A stretch of 35,418 nt of DNA, from contig JALSME010000112.1 in NCBI GenBank assembly GCA_026987955.1, positions 1-35,418 of the forward strand, given 5' to 3'. Shown here in pieces: positions 8,185 to 16,016 of the stretch. Within the stretch, counting starts at the first letter, position 1; each line of letters starts with the position of its first letter. The stretch comes from Sulfurospirillum sp. Lineage in GTDB: Bacteria; Campylobacterota; Campylobacteria; Campylobacterales; Sulfurospirillaceae. The notes beneath the pieces were generated by a model that had not been told where the DNA came from, searched no databases, and saw only the letters and a program-made list of their open reading frames with translations. The position numbers and the translations under genes are program-made.

Positions 8185-8302
8185 TTTTGAGTTAAAAACT
8201 TCAAAAAAAAGAGAACAACTTCAAGATCTAATTTTAAAAAAAACAGTATCTAATAACTCTTTTTCTACAAAATTTATAAAACTACTCAAAAAAATATTTT
8301 AA
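8141..8302 (+). CDS. Candidate small basic protein (53 aa) overlapping the motor partner gene
   Basis: An ATG at 8141 opens a 53-codon frame that overlaps the last 44 bases of the MotB/OmpA-like gene in the +1 frame and stops at 8302. It is preceded by AGGA (8131-8134) six bases upstream, a better ribosome-binding site than many genes here. The product is strongly basic, rich in Lys and Leu/Phe, with no signal peptide or known motif; the C-terminal half (SFSTKFIKLLKKIF) could be an amphipathic helix. It fills almost the whole gap up to the next promoter. No family recognised. It may also be chance, because AT-rich sequence readily yields such frames. Confidence 0.4.
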   Translation: MKKQSMNLRNFYLNSFELKTSKKREQLQDLILKKTVSNNSFSTKFIKLLKKIF

Positions 8303-8323
8303 AAATATTTTTTATGGTAAAAT
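8290..8323 (+). promoter_or_regulatory. Extended -10 promoter with AT dyad for the small membrane protein
   Basis: TGGTAAAAT at 8315-8323 is a TGN-extended -10 element. Directly upstream, 8290-8312 is an A/T-only inverted repeat (AAAAATATTTT, one base, then its complement), which could act as an UP element or curved DNA. Predicted start near 8330, giving a 25-base leader with AGGAAC at 8344-8349. It lets the gene at 8355 be transcribed separately from the motor operon. Confidence 0.45.
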
Positions 8324-8354
8324 GCTGTTATAAAATTATTATCAGGAACATTTA

Positions 8355-8855
8355 GTGAAACAAAAGGTATCAATAAAAGAGAAAATTATAGATTATGTAT
8401 ACACAATATCAGATCAACCTGTTATGTTTAAGGACCTTTTGGAGGCTAATAACATATACAATGAGAAAATGTATGTTGACTCAGGAAAATTAGGCTTTCG
8501 TATCAATATAACAAAAGCATATATTGCATACCTAATTATCTGTGCTATAGTTATCCTACCTCTAATTGGTATCACACACTACTTTCTTAAAAATATGGAT
8601 TTTCATTTTTCAGTGTTGGGATCTGTCTTAGTTACTGCAGCAGTATTTATAGGGTTTAATTTCTTCAAATCCTGGATAAGAGATGCCATAACCCTCAAAT
8701 TAATAAAAAAAGCTTGGTTAGTTCACTTTCCTTTTTTTGCTTATGACAAATACAGTAAAAAAGTACAAGAAATTTATAATGAAGCACTTAAAAATGAAAT
8801 CTCTAAAAAAGATATACGACTATATGTAATGGACAAACTAGTAGATAAAAATTAG
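8355..8855 (+). CDS. Hypothetical small membrane protein (two TM segments)
   Basis: 166 residues, GTG start with AGGAAC six bases before it. I do not recognise the family. The layout is a charged N-terminal cytoplasmic part (1-53), two membrane segments (about 55-77 and 87-104), and a basic, helical C-terminal tail (about 105-166) ending in DKLVDKN. No cysteine pairs, metal sites or nucleotide-binding motifs are visible. It follows the motor genes on the same strand but has its own promoter-like sequence, so linkage to the motor is possible, not shown. The gene end faces the 3' end of polA. Confidence 0.7.
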   Translation: MKQKVSIKEKIIDYVYTISDQPVMFKDLLEANNIYNEKMYVDSGKLGFRINITKAYIAYLIICAIVILPLIGITHYFLKNMDFHFSVLGSVLVTAAVFIGFNFFKSWIRDAITLKLIKKAWLVHFPFFAYDKYSKKVQEIYNEALKNEISKKDIRLYVMDKLVDKN

Positions 8856-8870
8856 GGTGCCTCTACTATT

Positions 8871-8904
8871 CCACTAACTAAATAGACCAATAATTGTTCA
8901 GTGG
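8871..8904. terminator. Weak stem-loop between convergent genes
   Basis: CCACTAAC and GTTCAGTGG can pair (one bulged base) around a loop of about 17 bases, between the membrane-protein gene and the 3' end of polA. It has no clean T-run, so a bidirectional terminator is only possible. Confidence 0.25.
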
Positions 8905-8923
8905 GTTCAATTAAATTTGCTCT

Positions 8924-11575
8924 TTATTTTAACTGCCCCCAGTTTTCGCCAATACTAATACTTACATCTAACTTTACTTTTAATTCATATATAGTTTTCA
9001 TAATTTCTGCTGCTTTTTGTGCAAACTCTTTAGCATACTCTTTTTTAACTTCAAAAATTAGTTCATCATGTATTTGAAGTAGCATTTTTGAGTTCTCATC
9101 TAAAATCTCATTTTGAATTTTAATCATAGAAAGTTTTATCAAATCAGCTGCACTTCCTTGAAAACGAGTATTTACAGACTCTCGCTCATACATAGGGATT
9201 TGCATGCCATTTGCATTTTTCCAATCAAAATACCTTCTTCGCCCCAAAAGTGTCTCAACATAACCACACTCTTTTGCACTATTGCTTATGCTTTGCAGAT
9301 AACTCTTAACAGTAGAAAAGTTTTTAAAATAACTCTCAATATAACCTTTAGCTTCACTTTGGGTAATACCTAGTGTTTGAGAAAGTTTTCTTGCACCCAT
9401 ACCATATAGAAGACCAAAGTTAATACTCTTTGCAACTCCTCTTTTCTCTTTAGCATCATCTTCTCCAAAAAGCTTAATAGCAGTTTGAGTATGAATATCT
9501 AGATCATTATTAAATGCATTTAGAAGCTCTTCATCTTCACTGTAGTGAGCAAGTAGCCTTAACTCTATTTGAGAATAGTCAATACCGACAAGAATGTACC
9601 CATTTTCTGCTATAAATCCTCCTCTTACCTCTCTTCCTAACTCTGTTCTTGTTGGAATATTTTGTAAATTTGGATCTTTAGAACTAAGCCTTCCTGTAGA
9701 AGTTCCTGTCTGTAAAAATGAAGTATATATACGATTAACTGAAGAGCTAAGTCCAAGTTTTAAAAGTGGCTTAATATAAGTAGATTGAAGCTTTGCTACT
9801 TCTCTATACTCTAGAAGCTTTTTTATTACTTCATGCTCATTTAAGAGTTTACTTAAAACACTTTCATCTGTACTATAACCTGTTTTTGTTTTTTTAACAA
9901 CAGGAAGTTTAAGCTGTTCAAAAAGGACAACTCCAAGTTGCTTTGGTGAGTTAATGTTAAACTCTGCATCACATAGCTCGTATATTTCTGCTTTTAATCT
10001 ACTGATTGTCTCTTCTGTTCTTTTTTCAAGCTTTTCAAAGTAGTTGATATCTACTTTTATACCCTCTTCTTCTATGCCTAAAAGAGTCATTATAAAAGGG
10101 AACTCAACTCTTTTTGCTAGTTTTAAAAGAGATGGGTCAAGAACTTCACAAAGCTTGTCATAAAGTTTATATGTCATCCATGCATCTTCACTTGCATATC
10201 TACATGCATCTTCTATATTAACAGCACTAAAATCCTCACCTTTTGGAACAACATCTTTAAACTTAACCATTTCATAGTCAAAAAATCTTTTTGCTAAGTT
10301 ATCAAGTCCCGCTCTTAGCTCTGGATTCAAAAGCCATGCCATAACCATAGTATCCCAATAGTGCTCTACATGTAGAGCATTTAAATTGTTTTTTATAACA
10401 GCAAAATCATACTTTAAATTCTGTCCTACTACTCTACATGTAAATATTTTTTCTACTGCTTTTTTTGCATCTTCTAAACTTACTTGTTCACTAACTCCGA
10501 GGTAGTTATGTGCTATTGGCACATAGTATGCTTCTTTGTCATTTATGGCAAATGAAAATCCTACTAGTTTTGCAATTTTTACATCTATACTTGTCGTTTC
10601 TGTATCAAATGCAACTACATCTTTACTTGATAAGTTTTCGATTACTTTAAAAAGTTTCTCTTTCGCATCAAGTAGAATTGGCTTAAATGTACAAATATTT
10701 TTTTTCTCTTTTTCTCTTGGAGTATATTTAAGCCTTGAGAGTAGACCATTTAAATCATATTTTTCTAATTCATCCACAATCTTTAAAAGTGGTTGATTCT
10801 CAGGGAAGTGGAAACTTTCAAACTTATCTGATATATCCAAGCTGTCATCGAGTTGCACAAGTTTTTGACTTAAAAATGCACTATCTTTACTTTCCAAAAG
10901 AAGCTTTTGACTTCTAGGATTTGAAACTTTTTCTATGTTTTTATATATGCTATCCAAAGAGCCAAATTCATCAAGAAGTTTTTTAGCCCCTTTAGCTCCC
11001 ACTCCTTTAACACCAGGAACATTATCTGCTGCATCACCAACAATACTAAGATAATCACCAACTTGTTCTGGATATACTCCAAACTTTTCATAGCATTTTT
11101 GTCTATCTATCTCTTGTTTTTTAATTGGATCAAATATAACAACTTTATCATCTTCAATAAGCTGATAGAGATCTTTATCATGGCTTACAATTCTTACTTT
11201 TATATCATGCTCTTTTGCAAACTTAACAACTGCTGCAATCACATCATCTGCTTCAAAACCCTCTTTTAAAAAACTATTAAATCCCATTTTTTCTATCCAT
11301 TTAATTGCAACAGGAAGTTGAGTTAGAAGATCTTCTGGTGCTGGTGAACGATTTGCTTTATAATTTGGATCTATTTTATGACGAAAATTTTTCCCCTTAG
11401 CATCAAGGGCAAAAAGTATATAGTCTGTTGGAAAGTCCTCTCTTAGAGTATATATAAAGTTAGCAAAACCAGTGATGAGCCCTGTTGGAAAACCATCTTT
11501 ATTTCTAAGGTTTGGCAGGGCATAAAAGTTTCTAAAAAAGAAACCAAATGTATCTATTACAGTAAATACTTTCAT
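8924..11575 (-). CDS. polA: DNA polymerase I
   Basis: 883-residue repair and Okazaki-fragment polymerase with all three domains. Residues 1 to about 290 are the 5' nuclease (TVIDTFGFFFRNFYALP, EADDVIAA, DYLSIVGDAADNVPGVKGVG). The 3'-5' exonuclease is apparently intact: FDTET (D324, E326), NLKYD, and YASEDA (the YxxxD motif). The polymerase has motif A in DYSQIELR (D666), motif B RGVAKSINFGLLYG, and motif C QIHDELIFEV (D837). ATG start with AAGG eight bases upstream. It is 20 bases behind the HDOD gene on the same strand, so the two probably share a transcript. An 18-bp perfect palindrome (10362-10379) lies within the exonuclease part. Confidence 0.97.
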   Translation of the reverse strand: MKVFTVIDTFGFFFRNFYALPNLRNKDGFPTGLITGFANFIYTLREDFPTDYILFALDAKGKNFRHKIDPNYKANRSPAPEDLLTQLPVAIKWIEKMGFNSFLKEGFEADDVIAAVVKFAKEHDIKVRIVSHDKDLYQLIEDDKVVIFDPIKKQEIDRQKCYEKFGVYPEQVGDYLSIVGDAADNVPGVKGVGAKGAKKLLDEFGSLDSIYKNIEKVSNPRSQKLLLESKDSAFLSQKLVQLDDSLDISDKFESFHFPENQPLLKIVDELEKYDLNGLLSRLKYTPREKEKKNICTFKPILLDAKEKLFKVIENLSSKDVVAFDTETTSIDVKIAKLVGFSFAINDKEAYYVPIAHNYLGVSEQVSLEDAKKAVEKIFTCRVVGQNLKYDFAVIKNNLNALHVEHYWDTMVMAWLLNPELRAGLDNLAKRFFDYEMVKFKDVVPKGEDFSAVNIEDACRYASEDAWMTYKLYDKLCEVLDPSLLKLAKRVEFPFIMTLLGIEEEGIKVDINYFEKLEKRTEETISRLKAEIYELCDAEFNINSPKQLGVVLFEQLKLPVVKKTKTGYSTDESVLSKLLNEHEVIKKLLEYREVAKLQSTYIKPLLKLGLSSSVNRIYTSFLQTGTSTGRLSSKDPNLQNIPTRTELGREVRGGFIAENGYILVGIDYSQIELRLLAHYSEDEELLNAFNNDLDIHTQTAIKLFGEDDAKEKRGVAKSINFGLLYGMGARKLSQTLGITQSEAKGYIESYFKNFSTVKSYLQSISNSAKECGYVETLLGRRRYFDWKNANGMQIPMYERESVNTRFQGSAADLIKLSMIKIQNEILDENSKMLLQIHDELIFEVKKEYAKEFAQKAAEIMKTIYELKVKLDVSISIGENWGQLK
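10362..10379. repeat. 18-bp perfect palindrome inside polA, CTCTACATGTAGAG core
   Basis: TGCTCTACATGTAGAGCA reads the same on both strands. Its 14-base core is also the centre of the 28-bp palindrome at 27642-27669. In polA it encodes Ala-Leu-His-Val-Glu-His. See the finding on iterated TACATGTA palindromes. Confidence 0.7.
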
Positions 11576-11595
11576 TAAACTTACCTTACTTTATA

Positions 11596-12405
11596 CTAAA
11601 AATTTTCTATAATAGTTTCTACTGCATCTGCAAAATGTGACTCATTGAAACCCTCTTTTTGAATCATGCCAAGGGCTATGGTAACACTTCTCTCACTCAA
11701 AGGTGCATTCATAGGGATTGCAGTCTTTACTATTTTAAGAGCAACAGAGTAGTCTCGTATATTTTCTGGTGCATCCTCAATGTTATCAGCATACTCAATG
11801 GCCTCTACCATTGTCTCATCAAATCCCCAATGCTCAAATATTTTTGCAGTAATTTTAGCAGTTGTAGTTCCTACAAATGATTTTTCAACTTGTGCAATAT
11901 TAACTGCTGTTTCTATATCAGACTTAAAAGGTGTAACCTCATCATTTTTTACAATTTCATCAGCGATTAATATCTTACCTGTTTCTTGAAGAAGTGCTGC
12001 CAGGAATAAAGTATCAACTTTTTTCTTATCAACTTTTTCATACCACTCTCTCATAAGACGACTTTGCAAACCTGAAATTTGTACAAAATCTTCTGGCGAA
12101 ATTCCATATGGCTCAATGTCAACATTTAAAAGTTTTTTGATAGATATGTCCGTTGTTAGTGCTCTTGTTGTTGACATTCCAAATAGTGATATTGCCTGAA
12201 GAACACTTTTTATCTCTCTTCTAAAGCTATATAGTGGTGAATTTGCAACCTTAAGTAGATTTGCTACAAGCATTGGATCAGTCTCAATCACCTTTGCAAG
12301 CTGATTTATAGTTCCATTTGGATCTGAGCAAATAGCATTGATATCATGGAAACTCTTTGGTAATGGCGGTAATGTCTTTATTCTTTCAGTAATATTTTCT
12401 AACAT
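11596..12405 (-). CDS. HDOD domain protein
   Basis: 269-residue single-domain HDOD protein. HDOD is an HD-fold relative without the full metal site, found in signalling proteins of many motile bacteria; its molecular role is mostly unknown. Typical sequence: LPPLPKSFHDINAICSDPNGTINQLAKVIETDPMLVANLLKVANSPLYSF, shortened here to LPPLPKSF...IETDPMLVANLLKVANSPLY, then SLFGMSTTRAL. A later region reads AALLQETGKILI, where HD proteins would have the His-Asp pair; here it is Glu-Thr, consistent with a non-catalytic protein. ATG with GAGG five bases upstream. First gene of a probable operon with polA. No fused GGDEF, EAL or receiver domain. Confidence 0.85.
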   Translation of the reverse strand: MLENITERIKTLPPLPKSFHDINAICSDPNGTINQLAKVIETDPMLVANLLKVANSPLYSFRREIKSVLQAISLFGMSTTRALTTDISIKKLLNVDIEPYGISPEDFVQISGLQSRLMREWYEKVDKKKVDTLFLAALLQETGKILIADEIVKNDEVTPFKSDIETAVNIAQVEKSFVGTTTAKITAKIFEHWGFDETMVEAIEYADNIEDAPENIRDYSVALKIVKTAIPMNAPLSERSVTIALGMIQKEGFNESHFADAVETIIENF

Positions 12406-12433
12406 TTTAACCTCATAATAGTTTATTTATTTC

Positions 12434-12439
12434 ATTTTA
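12434..12439 (-). promoter_or_regulatory. Possible -10 box for HDOD-polA
   Basis: TAAAAT on the minus strand, 28 bases upstream of the ATG at 12405, in a spacing that would place transcription start near 12427. Only the -10-like hexamer supports it. Confidence 0.3.
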
Positions 12440-12532
12440 TCTAATTTTGGTTTAAAACAATATCACCCTATATTAAATAATTTCATCAATGTGACTATTT
12501 CAGATTTTTATAAGTATTATTTCAATACAATC

Positions 12533-12555
12533 TATAAAACTTGATGTTCGTCAAG
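12533..12555 (+). promoter_or_regulatory. sox promoter candidate with overlapping dyad
   Basis: TATAAA at 12533-12538 is placed as a -10 box for the sox operon. The predicted start falls in an imperfect palindrome at 12540-12555, CTTGATGTTCGTCAAG, with 5-base arms. A dyad over the start site fits a repressor operator. The GTG of soxC follows at 12577 after AAAGGA (12565-12570). Confidence 0.35.
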
Positions 12556-12576
12556 AATATATAGAAAGGATTATGA

Positions 12577-13968
12577 GTGGAAAAATTGACAAATATTTTT
12601 AAGAAAAAATATGCCACAACTAAATCTGAAACTTCTGCACTTAGCAGAAGAGATTTTTTCAAAAAAACAGGTGCTTTAAGTGTTGCTGCAACCGCAGTTT
12701 TAGCCCCAATTGGACTAAAAGCAGATGATGATGCTATTATGCATCATCCAAAATGGGGACAATCATGGGGAGATCCTGTTACTAAAAATAGATATGGTAT
12801 CCCCTCAGCCTATGAGCATAACAACATAAGAAGAAATACAAAGCTTCTAGCTTCAGGCAACTACCGTGCCGCTATAGCTGTTGCACCTATACATGAAAGC
12901 GAGGGTATTATTACTCCAAATGGTCTTTTCTTTTCAAGAAGTCATGGAGGAACAGCACATGTTGACCCTAAAGAGTTTAGACTTATGATAAATGGTCTAG
13001 TTGAAAAACCCATTGTACTAACACTAGACCAGCTAAAAAGATACCCTAAAATTACAAGGACTCACTTTATTGAGTGTCCAGCTAATGGTGGACAAGAGTG
13101 GAGAAAACCACAATATAACTCACTTCAATTTGCAAAAGGTTTTATGAGTTGTGCAGAATGGACCGGAGTCTATATAAAAACAATATTAAAAGATCTAGGT
13201 TTAAAACCAAATGCAAAGTGGATGCTAGCAGAAGGTAGCGATAACTCTGAAATGGGAAGATCTATTCCTGTTGAAAAAGTTCTTGATGATGCAATGCTAG
13301 TATGGGGGCAAAACGGTGAGGCACTTAGACCTGAACAAGGCTATCCTGTAAGACTATTACTTCCGGGCTGGGAAGGAAACCTATGTGTTAAATGGTTAAA
13401 AAGATTAGATTTTGCAGAAGAGCCATGGTATGCAAAAGAGGAAACATCTAAATACACTGCACTTAAACCAACAGGAAAAGCAATACAACACTTCTATGCC
13501 AATGAAGTAAACTCAACTGTTGTTTCACCATCACCTGAAAAACCATGGACTGACTTAAAAGAGGGAGATGTAGTTGAAATAGAGGGTCTAGCATGGTCTG
13601 GAATGGGAACAATTAAAAGAGTTGATCTCTCTTTTGATGGTGGAAATAGCTATGAAAAAGCTCATATTAAAGGCTTGGTTTTGCCAAAATGCTGGACTAG
13701 ATGGTCATACATATACAAAATACCAAAAGGTTTTAAAAATAAAAATGGGAAACAGATAATTCTTACTTCAAGAGCAATAGATGATGCTGGCTTTATTCAG
13801 CCTACTATTGACCAAGAGATTTTTGGATATGGTGTTGCAAAAAAGAACTATGGAAAAGATAAAAACAAAGGTATGGGCGTTGAATCTGTATATCATAGAA
13901 ATGCTGTTGAATCTTGGGAAGTAACAGAAAATGGGGAGGTGAACCATGTTCAAATTAGAACAATATAA
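12577..13968 (+). CDS. soxC: Sulfane dehydrogenase SoxC (molybdopterin subunit)
   Basis: Periplasmic molybdenum subunit of SoxCD, which oxidises the sulfane sulfur bound to SoxY and so saves the cell from storing sulfur. 463 residues of the sulfite-oxidase fold. Twin-arginine signal SRRDFFKKTGALSVAATAVL (23-42) for export with the cofactor. The molybdenum-ligating cysteine is C167 in HFIECPANGGQEW. The C-terminal dimerisation domain follows (GLAWSGMGTIKRVDLSFDGG; GFIQP). The GTG at 12577 is preferred: AAAGGA is six bases upstream, and the nearby ATG at 12573 runs into a stop after nine codons. The end overlaps soxD by 23 bases, showing tight coupling with its haem partner. First gene of the sox operon. 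Confidence 0.93.
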   Translation: MEKLTNIFKKKYATTKSETSALSRRDFFKKTGALSVAATAVLAPIGLKADDDAIMHHPKWGQSWGDPVTKNRYGIPSAYEHNNIRRNTKLLASGNYRAAIAVAPIHESEGIITPNGLFFSRSHGGTAHVDPKEFRLMINGLVEKPIVLTLDQLKRYPKITRTHFIECPANGGQEWRKPQYNSLQFAKGFMSCAEWTGVYIKTILKDLGLKPNAKWMLAEGSDNSEMGRSIPVEKVLDDAMLVWGQNGEALRPEQGYPVRLLLPGWEGNLCVKWLKRLDFAEEPWYAKEETSKYTALKPTGKAIQHFYANEVNSTVVSPSPEKPWTDLKEGDVVEIEGLAWSGMGTIKRVDLSFDGGNSYEKAHIKGLVLPKCWTRWSYIYKIPKGFKNKNGKQIILTSRAIDDAGFIQPTIDQEIFGYGVAKKNYGKDKNKGMGVESVYHRNAVESWEVTENGEVNHVQIRTI

Positions 13969-15136
13969 AATAGTTACTGCTTCAATCCTAACAGCACTAA
14001 CCTTGGTAAGTGTAGCTCAAGCAAAAGAGAGTGAGTCTACAGCATACAACGGACTTTGGAATGCAAAAAAAGATATTAGTGGTGGGGTATATTACCCAAT
14101 TAAAGATGGAAAAACTGGACCATACTATGTAAACCCACAAGTATACAAGAATTCAGATATATCAAAAAAAGAAGATGGAATTAAGAGGGGTTATAATCAT
14201 GGTAGAACTCCTACTAAAAATGAGTTAAAAGCATGGAATAAAGATATCATGCCAGACGGTACCGGACTACCAGATGGGTATGGTTATGTTGATGAAGGTG
14301 AAGCTTTATATGAGTCAAAATGTCTAGCTTGTCATGGTGATTTTGGATCTGGTGGAGGTGGATATCCCGCACTTTCAGCAGGAAAAGCAAAAGATATGCA
14401 AAGAACACTAAAAAATAATAGATGGCTAAATCCAACAGCAGAAGGACCATCAAGAGTATTTGGTTCATACTGGCCAGTAGCAAGTACAATGTTTTGGTAC
14501 ATAAGAGATGCTATGCCACACACTAAATCAAAAACCTTAACTAATGATGAAACCTACTCTTTAGTTGCATATATGCTTTATATAAATGGCATGAAAGTTA
14601 ATGGTGAAATTGTAAATGAAACATTTAAACTCGATCGTGATAAGTTTTTGAAAATACAGATGCCAAATAGGTATGGTTTTATTCCTGATATAGATGGGTC
14701 TGATGGCATCGAAAATGTTAGAGAGTTTTTTGCAAATCCTCAAAACTTTGGTGGTATCAGACTAGCAAAAGGGGAAGAGCCTTGCATGAAAAATTGCCAG
14801 CAAACTGAAAATGTAGTGAGAGTTGATGGTGGAATTACAGATTTTGAGCCACCAATGTCAGTTGCAAGAGACCTTCCTGCTCCAAAAAATGATCCTGCTC
14901 ACAAAGTTAGTTTTGATGCAAAAGGTGCATATGATAATAACTGTGCAATGTGTCATGGTACCGGTGTTGCTCCTGCTCCTAAAGATAAAGCAGGATGGGC
15001 TCCATTTCTTGAAAAAGGTCTTGCAGAAGTTATCAAAAATGGAATAGATGGAACAAATAATGGTATGCCAGCGAAAGGTGGGTCATCTCTTAGTGATGAT
15101 GAGTTCAAGCAAGTCGTAGAGTACATGGTTAAATAG
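13946..15136 (+). CDS. soxD: Sulfane dehydrogenase SoxD (c-type cytochrome subunit)
   Basis: 396-residue dihaem cytochrome c partner of SoxC that takes electrons from the molybdenum site to the periplasmic cytochrome pool. Sec signal peptide at 1 to about 26 (TASILTALTLVSVAQA, cleavage before KES). Two haem-binding motifs: C126-x-x-C129-H130 (CLACH) and C333-x-x-C336-H337 (CAMCH), with methionines in AMPHTKS and GMPAKGG as likely distal ligands. A pair of extra cysteines (EPCMKNC) sits between the haem domains and could form a disulfide. ATG with GGGAGG upstream inside soxC. It is followed 13 bases later by soxY. Confidence 0.92.
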   Translation: MFKLEQYKIVTASILTALTLVSVAQAKESESTAYNGLWNAKKDISGGVYYPIKDGKTGPYYVNPQVYKNSDISKKEDGIKRGYNHGRTPTKNELKAWNKDIMPDGTGLPDGYGYVDEGEALYESKCLACHGDFGSGGGGYPALSAGKAKDMQRTLKNNRWLNPTAEGPSRVFGSYWPVASTMFWYIRDAMPHTKSKTLTNDETYSLVAYMLYINGMKVNGEIVNETFKLDRDKFLKIQMPNRYGFIPDIDGSDGIENVREFFANPQNFGGIRLAKGEEPCMKNCQQTENVVRVDGGITDFEPPMSVARDLPAPKNDPAHKVSFDAKGAYDNNCAMCHGTGVAPAPKDKAGWAPFLEKGLAEVIKNGIDGTNNGMPAKGGSSLSDDEFKQVVEYMVK

Positions 15137-15149
15137 TAAAGGAATTAAA

Positions 15150-15605
15150 ATGAATAGAAGAAATTTTTTAAGTTTTGCAGGAGGATTAGTCGCTATATCT
15201 ATAATGCCAATCGATTTAAGTGCAAAAGATTATAGAAAGTTAAAACCAGATGTTTGGACAGCACATACAATAGATGAGGCCACAAAGGCTCTTTACGGAG
15301 TAAGAGAGATTATAGAAACAGATAAAATCAAAATAAAAGTTCCTAAAATTAACTCTAGTGGAGCTAAAGTACCGGTAACATTTGAGACATCTATTGATGC
15401 AAAAACAGTAGCTCTATTTCAAGATGCAAACCCAGAGAGTGCCGTTGCTGTTTTTAATGTTGGTCCTTATGATGTTAAAAAATATGGAGCAAAAATAAAA
15501 ATGGCAAAAGATGGAATTTTAATGGTTTTAGTTGAAGGAACAGATGGTAACATCTACATGGCCAAAGCAGCAACGAAAGTTGCAGCTGGCGGATGTGAAG
15601 GATAA
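15150..15605 (+). CDS. soxY: Sulfur carrier protein SoxY, C-terminal GGCEG variant
   Basis: 151-residue subunit that carries thiosulfate-derived sulfur on a C-terminal cysteine. Twin-arginine-like signal MNRRNFLSFAGGLVAISI sends it to the periplasm, probably folded with SoxZ. The Ig-like core follows (VPVTFETSID; VAVFNVGPYDVKKYGAKIKMAKDG). The usual end of SoxY is GGCGG; here it reads AAGGCEG, so the cysteine (third from the end) is present but the first glycine after it is Glu. This SoxY sits with soxCD, so it may be the copy dedicated to the SoxCD step, with another SoxY elsewhere with soxXAB, as in some relatives; that is inference. Confidence 0.9.
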   Translation: MNRRNFLSFAGGLVAISIMPIDLSAKDYRKLKPDVWTAHTIDEATKALYGVREIIETDKIKIKVPKINSSGAKVPVTFETSIDAKTVALFQDANPESAVAVFNVGPYDVKKYGAKIKMAKDGILMVLVEGTDGNIYMAKAATKVAAGGCEG

Positions 15606-15608
15606 ATA

Positions 15609-16004
15609 ATGGCAAATAAAATATCAGCTATAAAAGTAAAAATTAAAAATGGTGTAGCTACTGTTAGAATGGCAATTTCTCATCCAATGCTTACATATGC
15701 ACAAGCAGAGGCAAAAACAGGAAGTAGAGAAGATTCTAACTTCATAACACATATAACGGGAAAAGTTGGAGATGAAACTGTGCTAGATGTTTCAACAAGT
15801 CAATTTTTATCTAAAAATCCAATCTTTCTGTTCTTGTTTAAATGTGATACATTTAAAATAGGTAGAAAACTATCTGGCAGAGAACTAGATAACGGAGCAA
15901 AAAGAAAAGATTCCGAAATAGGTGACTTTCTTACGATTATTGCAACTGACAGAAAAGGTAATACCTATAAAAAATCTGTAGAACTTGCATCTAGAAAAAA
16001 ATAG
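15609..16004 (+). CDS. soxZ: Sulfur oxidation protein SoxZ
   Basis: 131-residue partner of SoxY; the two form the SoxYZ carrier. Family features: VKIKNGVATVRMAISHPMLT at the start (SHPM is typical), FITHITGKV, and SQFLSKNPIFLFLFKCD (SKNP is typical). It is somewhat longer than the usual 100-110 residues, because of an extra segment after the SKNP strand (about 80-100, GRKLSGRELDNGAKRKD). It has no signal peptide, as expected for a protein that travels through the Tat pathway with SoxY. It begins three bases after the soxY stop. Confidence 0.9.
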   Translation: MANKISAIKVKIKNGVATVRMAISHPMLTYAQAEAKTGSREDSNFITHITGKVGDETVLDVSTSQFLSKNPIFLFLFKCDTFKIGRKLSGRELDNGAKRKDSEIGDFLTIIATDRKGNTYKKSVELASRKK

Positions 16005-16016
16005 TTAGGAGTACTC

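Noticed and set aside
14823-15047. Open frame of 74 codons within soxD, other frame
   Set aside because: Product is a Leu/Gln/Met-rich string typical of a frame-shifted reading of a real gene, and soxD is intact.
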